A stretch of DNA of 5,186 bases from Gammaproteobacteria bacterium. GTDB taxonomy: Bacteria > Pseudomonadota > Gammaproteobacteria > BMS3Bbin11. A program made the translations under genes and the position numbers. Position 1 is the stretch's first letter, and every line of letters begins with the position of its first letter. Positions 1 through 5,186 of this stretch are shown one piece after another. Location of the stretch: NCBI GenBank assembly GCA_030636465.1, contig DAOVWW010000136.1:1-5186 (forward strand), given 5' to 3'. A model generated the notes under the pieces. It was not told where the DNA came from and ran no database searches. It saw nothing but the letters and a program-made list of their open reading frames with translations.

Positions 1-54
1 AGGTCTGAGGTCTGAGGTCTGAGGTCTGAGGTCTGAGGTCTGAGGTCTGAGGTC
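1..54. repeat. Tandem heptanucleotide array, unit AGGTCTG, 7.7 copies
   Basis: Seven perfect copies of AGGTCTG are followed by a partial AGGTC, with no mismatch. The array begins at the first base of the window, so its true length is unknown. It is noncoding here and lies downstream of the minus-strand moeB gene. Perfect short tandem repeats of this kind usually arise by replication slippage, and copy number often varies between strains. The role is unknown. Confidence 0.97.
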
Positions 55-111
55 AACAGGCTGGAGTCAGAATAATACAATTACAATAGCTTGACCTACG
101 ACCTACGACTT
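36..111 (-). other. Possible long imperfect hairpin formed by the facing heptad arrays, downstream of moeB
   Basis: Three AGGTC cores on the left (36-40, 43-47, 50-54) can pair in register with 93-97, 100-104 and 107-111. The first two pairings are perfect and the third needs one G-T wobble. Two-by-two mismatches separate the 5-bp blocks. The spacer 55-92 would form the loop. Because this follows the moeB stop, the transcript could fold here. No T-tract follows on the minus strand, so a classical intrinsic terminator is not supported. A role in 3'-end protection or in cruciform formation is inference only. Confidence 0.35.
93..109. repeat. Second heptad repeat (GACCTAC, 2.4 copies) across the moeB stop codon
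   Basis: The plus strand reads GACCTAC twice and then GAC. On the minus strand this is GTCGTAG, GTCGTAG, GTC, which contains the last sense codons and the TAG stop of moeB. It has the same 7-bp period as the array at 1-54 and carries the same AGGTC core on the opposite strand. The two arrays therefore face each other across a 38-nt spacer. Confidence 0.9.
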
Positions 112-852
112 TGAACCACAAACAGCACAACCCGGATCTTTCTTCAGCTTCAGTTCATTAAACCGCATCACCTGTGCATCAAACAACAGCAGTCGTCCTT
201 CAAGGCTGTCGCCCATGCCGACAAGTAACTTTACGGCTTCTGCCGCCATTAAACTACCGATAACACCCACCGCCGGGCCAAGCACCCCACTGCTGGTACA
301 TGTCTCATCATCAAATGCATCCGGCTGATAAAGGCATTGGTAACAGGGCTTATCCGCCTGGTAGCCAGAAAAAACAGATACCTGCCCTTCCATTCGAATT
401 ACAGCGCCCGAAACTAGCGTTTTCTGCTGCGCTACACAGGCCTGGTTAACGGCAAACCGTGTATCAAAATTATCACTGCAATCAATAACCAGATCGACCT
501 CAGAAATAGCCTTAACTAACAATTCGCCTTCAAGCCTTGATGCCACGGCAATGACATCACAATCAGAATTGATTAGACGTAAACGCTCGGCGGCTGTTTC
601 TACTTTGGATAAGCCAAGCACAGAACTATCAAATAAAATCTGCCGCTGCAGATTAGAAATTTCCACCGTGTCATCATCATAAAGATAGATCTTGCCGACA
701 CCTGCTGCCACAAGATACATTAACACCGGAGAACCCAGTCCTCCTGTACCGATAACCAGCACGGAAGCATCAAGCAGCTGCTGCTGCCCAGCCACATCAA
801 GCTGAGGTAATAACAAGTGTCGTTTGTAACGCATTAGTTGTTCATCATCCAT
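103..852 (-). CDS. moeB: Molybdopterin-synthase adenylyltransferase MoeB (MoeB/ThiF/HesA E1-like family)
   Basis: This cytosolic E1-like enzyme uses ATP to adenylate the C-terminal glycine of a ubiquitin-like sulfur carrier. For MoeB the carrier is MoaD, in molybdenum cofactor synthesis; for ThiF it is ThiS. Visible features are the nucleotide-binding GTGGLGSP loop (residues 35-42), the SNLQRQ arginine motif (66-71), DCSDN (124-128) with its Mg/ATP-associated aspartate, the conserved cysteine C185 in ETCTSSGV, and two zinc pairs, C170/C173 and C242/C245. The 249-aa length equals E. coli MoeB, and there is no C-terminal rhodanese domain. GAVIRMEGQ (149-157) is closer to MoeB than to ThiF, whereas the N-terminus (MDDEQLMRYKRH) has ThiF-like spacing, so ThiF stays possible. 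The family alignment supports the ATG at 852, but the Shine-Dalgarno is poor: only an AGG about 14 nt upstream. No moaD, moaE or thi gene is in view. The gene diverges from its neighbour, and its stop codon lies in a heptad repeat. Confidence 0.86.
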   Translation of the reverse strand: MDDEQLMRYKRHLLLPQLDVAGQQQLLDASVLVIGTGGLGSPVLMYLVAAGVGKIYLYDDDTVEISNLQRQILFDSSVLGLSKVETAAERLRLINSDCDVIAVASRLEGELLVKAISEVDLVIDCSDNFDTRFAVNQACVAQQKTLVSGAVIRMEGQVSVFSGYQADKPCYQCLYQPDAFDDETCTSSGVLGPAVGVIGSLMAAEAVKLLVGMGDSLEGRLLLFDAQVMRFNELKLKKDPGCAVCGSKS

Positions 853-881
853 AACATGGATGTTAGCCTATGCTATAGCAT
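852..881. promoter_or_regulatory. Two adjacent palindromes at the moeB start (possible operator/promoter)
   Basis: TAACAT-GG-ATGTTA (852-865) has 6-bp arms and touches the first base of the moeB start codon. ATGCTATAGCAT (870-881) is a perfect 12-bp palindrome. Their centres lie 17 bp apart, which would fit two binding sites for a dimeric regulator. The second palindrome reads TGCTATAGC on the minus strand, which resembles an extended -10 element (TGn plus a 4/6 match to TATAAT). No -35 element at proper spacing was found. The regulatory role is inferred. Confidence 0.3.
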
Positions 882-960
882 CTCACCAGTAGGCAAAACC
901 TGCCGCCCATGGTAATAATAACCCCCGTCATCCATGCACTATGAAGAATTTGTAAACATT

Positions 961-969
961 TGCTACACT
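961..969 (+). promoter_or_regulatory. Possible extended -10 promoter for the exported-protein gene
   Basis: TGCTACACT matches the extended -10 layout (TGn followed by TACACT, 4/6 to TATAAT) and lies 41 nt before the ATG at 1011. There is no clear -35 hexamer at 16-18 bp. A TTGTAA at 950-955 is too close to serve. If this promoter is used, transcription would begin close to the leader ORF start at 975. The support is weak. Confidence 0.25.
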
Positions 970-974
970 GCACC

Positions 975-1007
975 ATGACTCTACTAACTCTACTAAATAA
1001 AGTTTGA
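975..1007 (+). CDS. Candidate 10-codon leader ORF (MTLLTLLNKV), in frame with the next gene
   Basis: An ATG at 975 opens ten codons and stops at TGA (1005-1007), three nucleotides before the ATG at 1011. It is in the same reading frame as the downstream gene, with only TGA and ATT between them. The 9-bp unit CTCTACTAA is repeated at 979-987 and 988-996, giving the peptide TLLTLL with four CTA leucine codons. No Shine-Dalgarno precedes the ATG, and the likely transcription start is very close to it, so translation is doubtful. It could be a leader peptide, a coupling device, or a chance product of the short repeat. Confidence 0.2.
   Translation: MTLLTLLNKV
978..996. repeat. 9-bp tandem direct repeat (CTCTACTAA x2) in the 5' leader
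   Basis: CTCTACTAA occurs twice back to back (979-987 and 988-996), and the 9-bp period extends one base to the left. It sits between the possible -10 element and the start codon of the downstream gene, where it could serve as a protein-binding site or affect translation. No function is demonstrated by the sequence. Confidence 0.75.
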
Positions 1008-1010
1008 ATT

Positions 1011-1532
1011 ATGATTTTAAGAATATTTTTTGTAATGCTATCACTTTCTTTTCTGCTACCTCTGACGAGTGCTCATGCGCAGACAGTGACTATTGATAAT
1101 TCTGAATATAGAAAAAAAGTTCTGAAATACCTGGCTAGCGATTTCTTTATTACTGAAGGTCTGGGATTACAGAAAGTTTACATCGGCCAATCTACTGAGC
1201 AGCTAACAGGCTCACTGGGCGAGCCTGACAAAAAAAAGAAACAGGGCCTATTCTCTGGCCTGGTTATATATTCCTATCAGCTGGATAAACAAACAGCACT
1301 ACAGGTAGGCATCAAAAGGGGGCAAGTTCAGGCTATCGCCATTGCCGGGGTTCTGGCTTCGCAATACACCACAATAAAAGGTGCCCGCTTCGGCATGCCT
1401 GTACATGAAATCATCAATTTCTATGGTGTTAAACCCTATAAGAATAATCAACTGCTTTATAGCAGCAAGGGGATACGCTTTGATTTCAAAAACAACAAGC
1501 TCTTTGTCATCAGGATATTCCCTAAACGATAG
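1011..1532 (+). CDS. Exported small protein with two BamE/SmpA-like motifs, function unknown
   Basis: This is a 173-aa protein I cannot assign to a characterised family. Residues 1-23 form a Sec signal peptide: R4, a hydrophobic core, then a signal peptidase I site AHA before Q24. There is no lipobox cysteine, so a soluble periplasmic location is expected. The mature part seems to hold two copies of one motif. Copy one runs about 56-112 (VYIGQSTEQLTGSLGEP, then a Tyr-containing strand and VQAIAIAG). Copy two runs about 126-171 (ARFGMPVHEIINFYG, then LLYSSKGIRFDF and KLFVIRIF). The pattern of Gly, polar helix, Leu/Tyr-Gly and beta-strands resembles the BamE/SmpA-OmlA fold, which is inference. 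The start fits the signal peptide, but no good Shine-Dalgarno is visible. An A8 tract at 1230-1237 contains an in-frame A_AAA_AAG. The CYTH gene begins 14 bp downstream, suggesting cotranscription. Confidence 0.8.
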   Translation: MILRIFFVMLSLSFLLPLTSAHAQTVTIDNSEYRKKVLKYLASDFFITEGLGLQKVYIGQSTEQLTGSLGEPDKKKKQGLFSGLVIYSYQLDKQTALQVGIKRGQVQAIAIAGVLASQYTTIKGARFGMPVHEIINFYGVKPYKNNQLLYSSKGIRFDFKNNKLFVIRIFPKR

Positions 1533-1546
1533 CCGGTTACGAGATA

Positions 1547-2017
1547 ATGGGCATAGAGATCGAACGAAAATTCCTGGTAAAAAATGATCTCTGGAAAAAT
1601 GAATCAGATACTGGCACTGATTTCAAACAGGGTTACCTTAGCCGTGGCGGAAATTGTTCTGTACGTGTTCGTACAGAAGGCCAACAGGCAAACATAAATA
1701 TAAAATCTGCAACATTAGGCATACACCGTCAGGAGTTTGAATACAGTATCCCGCAACAAGAAGCCAATGAACTGCTCAAGCTATTCTGTAGCAACACCGT
1801 ATGCAAAAAACGCTACAAGGTCATCTATGCAGGAAAAATGTGGGAAATTGATGTATTTGAACAAGATAATTCCGGCCTGATCGTTGCAGAAATAGAATTA
1901 ACATCCATTGATGAGCAATTTCAGATCCCTCTCTGGGCCGGGGATGAAGTCTCAGCAGTCAAACGCTACTACAATACTGAACTTGCCAGACACCCTTATA
2001 AAAACTGGAAAAAATAA
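1547..2017 (+). CDS. CYTH-domain triphosphate tunnel metalloenzyme, probable tripolyphosphatase
   Basis: This is a cytosolic 156-aa, single-domain member of the CYTH/TTM superfamily, enzymes that bind triphosphate in a beta-barrel tunnel with divalent metal. The hallmark EIERKF (ExExK: E4, E6, K8) is at the N-terminus. Further charged tunnel residues appear in order: R40/R42 (VRVR), K53 (NIKS), R61-E63-E65 (RQEFE), K88/R89, D102 (EIDVFE), E115/E117 (AEIEL), D133/E134 and K139/R140. Size and motif order resemble the short Nitrosomonas europaea TTM, which hydrolyses inorganic tripolyphosphate. The two-domain YgiF (CYTH-CHAD) layout is absent. Adenylate cyclase class IV or thiamine triphosphatase activity cannot be excluded from sequence. 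The ATG at 1547 places the hallmark motif at residue 4; a short GAG lies just upstream. The 14-bp spacing suggests an operon with the exported-protein gene. Confidence 0.88.
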   Translation: MGIEIERKFLVKNDLWKNESDTGTDFKQGYLSRGGNCSVRVRTEGQQANINIKSATLGIHRQEFEYSIPQQEANELLKLFCSNTVCKKRYKVIYAGKMWEIDVFEQDNSGLIVAEIELTSIDEQFQIPLWAGDEVSAVKRYYNTELARHPYKNWKK

Positions 2018-2143
2018 ACCGGCTAGATTCATGTCTCACTTGCCTGCTAACTGCGGCAGGACTATGATGCATTAGAAAAGGTCCAATAAAAGAGAGAGAT
2101 TTAAGAGTGTTCTGTCCAACTTAATGGAGATAGGCTACGACAG
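2018..2143. other. Intergenic region and sucA leader
   Basis: This 126-bp gap separates the CYTH gene from sucA. It contains the promoter candidate at 2040-2068 and a purine-rich stretch (AGAGAGAGA, 2091-2099) in the probable leader. I see no intrinsic terminator: the only hairpin candidate, CCTGC at 2043-2047 with GCAGG at 2056-2060, has no T-tract. Readthrough from the upstream genes into sucA is therefore possible. Confidence 0.7.
2040..2068 (+). promoter_or_regulatory. Probable sigma-70-type promoter for sucAB
   Basis: TTGCCT (2040-2045, 4/6 to TTGACA) lies exactly 17 bp before TATGAT (2063-2068, 5/6 to TATAAT). Transcription would start near 2075, leaving a leader of roughly 70 nt before sucA. 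An inverted repeat, CCTGC-N8-GCAGG (2043-2060), overlaps the -35 and the spacer and could be an operator. This is the best promoter match I found in the window. Confidence 0.5.
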
Positions 2144-4960
2144 ATGAAAGAAACTCCTGACCATTTTCAGTCCAGTGCTCTGCCACTAGATGGCAGCCGG
2201 GATTATATCGAAGAACTTTATCAGCAGTACAAAGAAGACCCCACGTTAATTTCTGAAGACTGGCAATTACTGTTTACCCGGCTTGACGATGAAAAGCCAG
2301 GCATTCCAGCCAGTCTATCACTGGATGCCCATACTGATAGCGACCCAGCCGTTCCACCGGCTTTCAAACAATCAGCCGTACTTAGATTAATTAATGCCTA
2401 CCGTGTAAGTGGGCATCAACAGGCAAAAGTTGATCCCGTTGGCATACTGGCCAGACCAGAAGTACCTGATCTCGATCCTGCATTCCACCATCTTACAGAT
2501 ACTGATATGGACACCAGGTTTCATACCGGTTCCCTGTTTGCGCCTGACACCTTGCCGCTGAGAGAAATTCTTGATCGAATTCGAAAAATATATATGGGTA
2601 GTATTGGTGCTGAGTACATGCATATCGTCAGCACTATCAAAAAGCGCTGGATACAGGAAAGACTGGAAACTAATTTAGACATTGGCATAAAAAGTAAAAA
2701 ACAGAAGATCCATCTGCTGGAGAGGTTAACCGCTGCCGAAGGCCTGGAAAGATATCTCAATACGCGTTACGTGGGGCAGAAAAGATTTTCACTGGAAGGC
2801 GGCGAAAGCATGATTCCCCTGCTTGATGAACTAATCCAGCACAGCAGCAACCAGGGCGTTAAGGAAATCGTGCTCGGTATGGCCCATCGTGGCCGCTTAA
2901 ATGTATTAATCAACATCATGGGTAAATCACCCAGTGAACTATTCCGTGAGTTTGAAGGAAAAAAAGAAATTCGTAATGGCTCCGGAGATGTGAAATATCA
3001 CATGGGTTTTTCCTCTGATATTAAAACCAGCACTGGCTCTGTCCATCTCGCACTGGCTTTCAACCCTTCACATCTGGAAGTCATCAACCCAGTGGTGATT
3101 GGTGCGGTCAAGGCCAGGCAGCAGCGTTGCAATGATGGTTCCCATAAAAGAGTACTGCCCGTATTAATCCATGGTGATGCCGCATTTTCAGGACAGGGCG
3201 TGGTGATGGAAACCCTGAACATGTCTCTCACCCGTGGCTTTAACACTGGCGGCACGATACATCTAATTCATAATAACCAGATAGGATTTACCACCTCCCA
3301 TCCGATGGATGCACGATCAACACCCTACTGTACGGAAGTAGCAAAAATGGTCGATGCTCCCATCTTTCATGTTAATGGCGATGACCCGGAAGCCGTTTTA
3401 TTTGTCACCGGCCTTGCTCTGGACTATCGTGAGCAATTTAAATGTGACGTTGTTGTCGACCTTATCTGCTACCGACGGCATGGTCATAGCGAAGCAGACG
3501 AGCCCTCGGTCACACAACCTGTAATGTATTCTAAAATATCAGCCGTACGGACCACACGGGAAATCTATGCTCGAAAATTACTGGCTGAAAACATTATTGA
3601 TAGCAGCACTGCAGACACATTGAAGCAGACATACAGGGATGACATTCACAGTGAAAGAATTGTTGCACGAAACATACTGCAAAATATCGATCACCCTCAT
3701 GTAGTCGACTGGTCAAAGTATCGCATTAAAGATGAACACAGACTGGTAGATACTTCTGTTGATCTCGAACGAATACAAGCCCTGTCTAAAGATATACAAC
3801 AACTGCCAGAAGGCTTCACTCTTCATCCTCGTGTTGCGCAGATCCTCGCCGAGCGCAACAAAATGGCGAGTGGCGGCAGACCAATCAACTGGGGCTTTGC
3901 AGAAACTATAGCTTACGCCAGCTTGCTTGATGAGGGTTATGCTGTGCGACTAAGCGGCCAGGATTGTGGCCGTGGCACATTCTTTCACCGTCATGCGGTA
4001 CTGCATGACCAGAGCTCCGGTGAATCTTATATTCCACTGCAGCACCTTAGCGGTAAGCCAGCACGATTTCAGGTGATAGATTCTCTTCTATCAGAAGAAG
4101 CCGTTCTGGGTTTTGAACTGGGTTACTCAACGGCAGAACCTGAAGCACTCGTCATCTGGGAAGCGCAGTTTGGTGACTTTGCCAATGGTGCCCAGGTTTT
4201 TATCGATCAGTTCATCAGCTCTGCAGAAAGCAAATGGGACCGTGTAACAGGCCTGACCTTACTGCTTCCTCATGGCTTCGAAGGTCAGGGGCCAGAACAT
4301 TCTTCTGCCAGGCTGGAGCGTTTTTTACAACTCTGTGCTGACTCCAATATGCGTGTTTGCGTGCCCACTACCTCCGCACAGATTTTTCACCTGTTACGGG
4401 CTCAAATGCTACAGAGTTTCCGGCGCCCCCTAATCGTCATGAGCCCCAAAAGCATGCTGCGGAACCCACTGGCCAGCTCTCCACTGGACGACCTGGCCAA
4501 CAGCAGTTTCCGACAGATCATTCCGGAATCCAGCACACAAAAACCCGAAGAAATTAACCGGATAATTCTTTGTACCGGAAAAGTTTATTATGACCTCTAT
4601 ACCGCCAGAGAAGAAAAAGGCATCGATAATATCGCCATAATTCGTATTGAGCAGTTGTACCCCTTCCCGCGCAAATTACTGATTAGTGTACTGGCAGAAT
4701 ATCCGCAAGCACGTTCAATTGTCTGGTGTCAGGAAGAACCCATGAACCAGGGGGCCTGGTATCAGATAAGACACCACCTGGAAGCCTGTATCAGTAGTCA
4801 GCACAAACTGACCTATACCGGTCGACCAGCCTCGGCAGCCCCGGCGACAGGATCTTATACGCTACACATGGCTCAATTACACCAGTTTGTGGAGCAGGCC
4901 CTCGGGCTCGATGAAGAAAAAGTTGTGCGACTGACCTCAGGAGAAAAGCATGGCAGTTGA
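2144..4960 (+). CDS. sucA: 2-oxoglutarate dehydrogenase E1 component
   Basis: This is the thiamine-diphosphate-dependent E1 of the 2-oxoglutarate dehydrogenase complex. It decarboxylates 2-oxoglutarate and passes the succinyl group to the lipoyl arm of E2 in the TCA cycle. The 938 aa compare with 933 in E. coli. An N-terminal E1 segment is at about 18-44 (DYIEELYQQYKEDP), followed by a variable linker. The catalytic core contains GMAHRGRLNVL (H248), YHMGFSSD (H286), the ThDP/Mg region GDAAFSGQG (344-352) with NNQIGFTT (377-384), and RRHGHSEADEP (444-454). The C-terminal transketolase-like part has WEAQFGDFANGAQ (672-684), GPEHSSARLER (H719), MSPKSMLRNP (766-775) and WCQEEPMNQGAW (861-872). 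H248, H286 and H719 match the E. coli substrate histidines. The ATG at 2144 gives the usual N-terminus; AGG lies 9 nt and GGAG 14 nt upstream. The last 11 nt overlap sucB. No sdh genes lie directly upstream, unlike in E. coli. The gene appears intact. Confidence 0.98.
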   Translation: MKETPDHFQSSALPLDGSRDYIEELYQQYKEDPTLISEDWQLLFTRLDDEKPGIPASLSLDAHTDSDPAVPPAFKQSAVLRLINAYRVSGHQQAKVDPVGILARPEVPDLDPAFHHLTDTDMDTRFHTGSLFAPDTLPLREILDRIRKIYMGSIGAEYMHIVSTIKKRWIQERLETNLDIGIKSKKQKIHLLERLTAAEGLERYLNTRYVGQKRFSLEGGESMIPLLDELIQHSSNQGVKEIVLGMAHRGRLNVLINIMGKSPSELFREFEGKKEIRNGSGDVKYHMGFSSDIKTSTGSVHLALAFNPSHLEVINPVVIGAVKARQQRCNDGSHKRVLPVLIHGDAAFSGQGVVMETLNMSLTRGFNTGGTIHLIHNNQIGFTTSHPMDARSTPYCTEVAKMVDAPIFHVNGDDPEAVLFVTGLALDYREQFKCDVVVDLICYRRHGHSEADEPSVTQPVMYSKISAVRTTREIYARKLLAENIIDSSTADTLKQTYRDDIHSERIVARNILQNIDHPHVVDWSKYRIKDEHRLVDTSVDLERIQALSKDIQQLPEGFTLHPRVAQILAERNKMASGGRPINWGFAETIAYASLLDEGYAVRLSGQDCGRGTFFHRHAVLHDQSSGESYIPLQHLSGKPARFQVIDSLLSEEAVLGFELGYSTAEPEALVIWEAQFGDFANGAQVFIDQFISSAESKWDRVTGLTLLLPHGFEGQGPEHSSARLERFLQLCADSNMRVCVPTTSAQIFHLLRAQMLQSFRRPLIVMSPKSMLRNPLASSPLDDLANSSFRQIIPESSTQKPEEINRIILCTGKVYYDLYTAREEKGIDNIAIIRIEQLYPFPRKLLISVLAEYPQARSIVWCQEEPMNQGAWYQIRHHLEACISSQHKLTYTGRPASAAPATGSYTLHMAQLHQFVEQALGLDEEKVVRLTSGEKHGS
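4939..4943 (+). promoter_or_regulatory. Strong Shine-Dalgarno for sucB inside the sucA 3' end
   Basis: AGGAG lies 6 nt before the sucB ATG at 4950. It is read as part of the final codons of sucA (TSGEKHGS), so ribosomes finishing sucA cover this site. It fixes the sucB start at 4950 and supports translational coupling that would keep E1 and E2 synthesis in proportion. Confidence 0.85.
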
Positions 4961-5186
4961 TATAAAAGTTCCTGTATTACCAGAATCAGTCATGGATGCC
5001 ACTGTGGTGAAATTCTATGTTCAGGAAGGCGATACGGTTGAGGCCGACGCCCCGTTGCTGGACCTGGAAACAGACAAAATAGTACTCGAAGTACCGGCCC
5101 CGGTGCGAGGTATCATTACCAGTATCCAAACTAAAATTGGAGACATCGTCAAGTCTGGGCAGATCCTTGCCCGGCTAGATGATCAG
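4950..5186 (+). CDS. sucB: Dihydrolipoyllysine succinyltransferase E2, 5' part (lipoyl domain), cut by window end
   Basis: This is the E2 core of the 2-oxoglutarate dehydrogenase complex. It transfers the succinyl group from E1 to CoA and forms the multimeric scaffold. Only the first 79 codons are inside the window, with an open frame to the last base. They encode a complete-looking N-terminal lipoyl domain: DIKVPVLPESVMDATV, the lipoyl attachment motif LETDKIVLEVPAP with K43 as the modified lysine, and the closing GQILARL. E. coli SucB has the same arrangement with K44. The lipoyl motif and the position right after sucA make a pyruvate or branched-chain E2 unlikely. The start overlaps the sucA stop by 11 nt and has a strong AGGAG. 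The E1/E3-binding domain and catalytic domain should lie beyond the window. Confidence 0.96.
   Translation, partial: MAVDIKVPVLPESVMDATVVKFYVQEGDTVEADAPLLDLETDKIVLEVPAPVRGIITSIQTKIGDIVKSGQILARLDDQ

Noticed and set aside
36..111. Facing heptad repeats as a classical intrinsic terminator or CRISPR-like array
   Set aside because: The stem is interrupted every 5 bp and no T-run follows on the minus strand. The 7-bp units are far too short and have no unique spacers, so it is not a CRISPR array.
1381..1587. Plus-strand ORF of 68 codons overlapping the exported-protein and CYTH genes
   Set aside because: It lies in another frame across the end of one well-supported gene and the start of the next, and its sequence matches no motif I recognise. 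Treated as a shadow frame.
1547..2017. Two-domain CYTH-CHAD (YgiF-like) protein
   Set aside because: The frame ends at 156 residues, right after the CYTH domain, and no CHAD-like sequence follows before sucA.
2043..2060. CCTGC/GCAGG hairpin as a terminator for the CYTH gene
   Set aside because: Only 5 bp of stem with an 8-nt loop and no T-tract after it. The position within the -35/-10 layout fits a promoter dyad better.
2950..2970. A7 tract in sucA (Gly-Lys-Lys-Glu codons) as a frameshift site
   Set aside because: The E1 protein continues in the conserved frame on both sides, no stem or second product is suggested, and such A runs are common in Lys codons.
2387..3255. Three minus-strand ORFs of 78-85 codons (2387-2623, 2521-2760, 2998-3255)
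   Set aside because: All lie antisense inside the highly conserved sucA coding region, lack recognisable domains, and two overlap each other. They are best explained as antisense shadows.
4357..4557. Plus-strand ORF of 66 codons inside sucA
   Set aside because: It is an out-of-frame reading of the conserved C-terminal E1 region, with low-complexity composition and no domain.

Overview
The window looks like ordinary chromosome of a gammaproteobacterium. This rests on the SucA/SucB proteins, which resemble the E. coli enzymes along their length, on a MoeB/ThiF protein of E. coli length (249 aa), and on the moderate GC content. I cannot name the genus. No rRNA, tRNA, CRISPR array, transposase or phage gene is visible, and no stretch longer than 300 bases lacks a gene.

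Layout: bases 1-54 are a tandem heptanucleotide array cut by the window edge. After a short AT-rich spacer, a second and inverted heptad repeat overlaps the 3' end of a minus-strand moeB-type gene (103-852). A 158-bp divergent intergenic region (853-1010) holds two palindromes next to moeB and, on the other side, a possible extended -10 promoter and a 10-codon in-frame leader ORF. Two plus-strand genes follow, 14 bp apart: a small exported protein with two BamE/SmpA-like motifs (1011-1532), and a single-domain CYTH/triphosphate tunnel metalloenzyme (1547-2017). A 126-bp gap with a good sigma-70-like promoter leads to sucA (2144-4960, the E1 component of 2-oxoglutarate dehydrogenase). It overlaps by 11 nt the start of sucB (4950 onward, E2), which runs off the window after its lipoyl domain.

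Functionally, sucA and sucB encode two components of the TCA-cycle complex that converts 2-oxoglutarate to succinyl-CoA, and the overlap implies translational coupling. The other three genes have no obvious metabolic link to it. MoeB activates a ubiquitin-like sulfur carrier for molybdopterin (or, if ThiF, thiamine) synthesis. The CYTH protein probably hydrolyses an inorganic or organic triphosphate. The exported protein has no assigned function.

I do not see a convincing undescribed multi-gene system. The points most worth a second look are the facing heptad repeats at the left edge, the in-frame leader ORF and the dnaX-like slippery site of the exported-protein gene, the tandem BamE-like architecture of that protein, and the paired palindromes at the moeB start.
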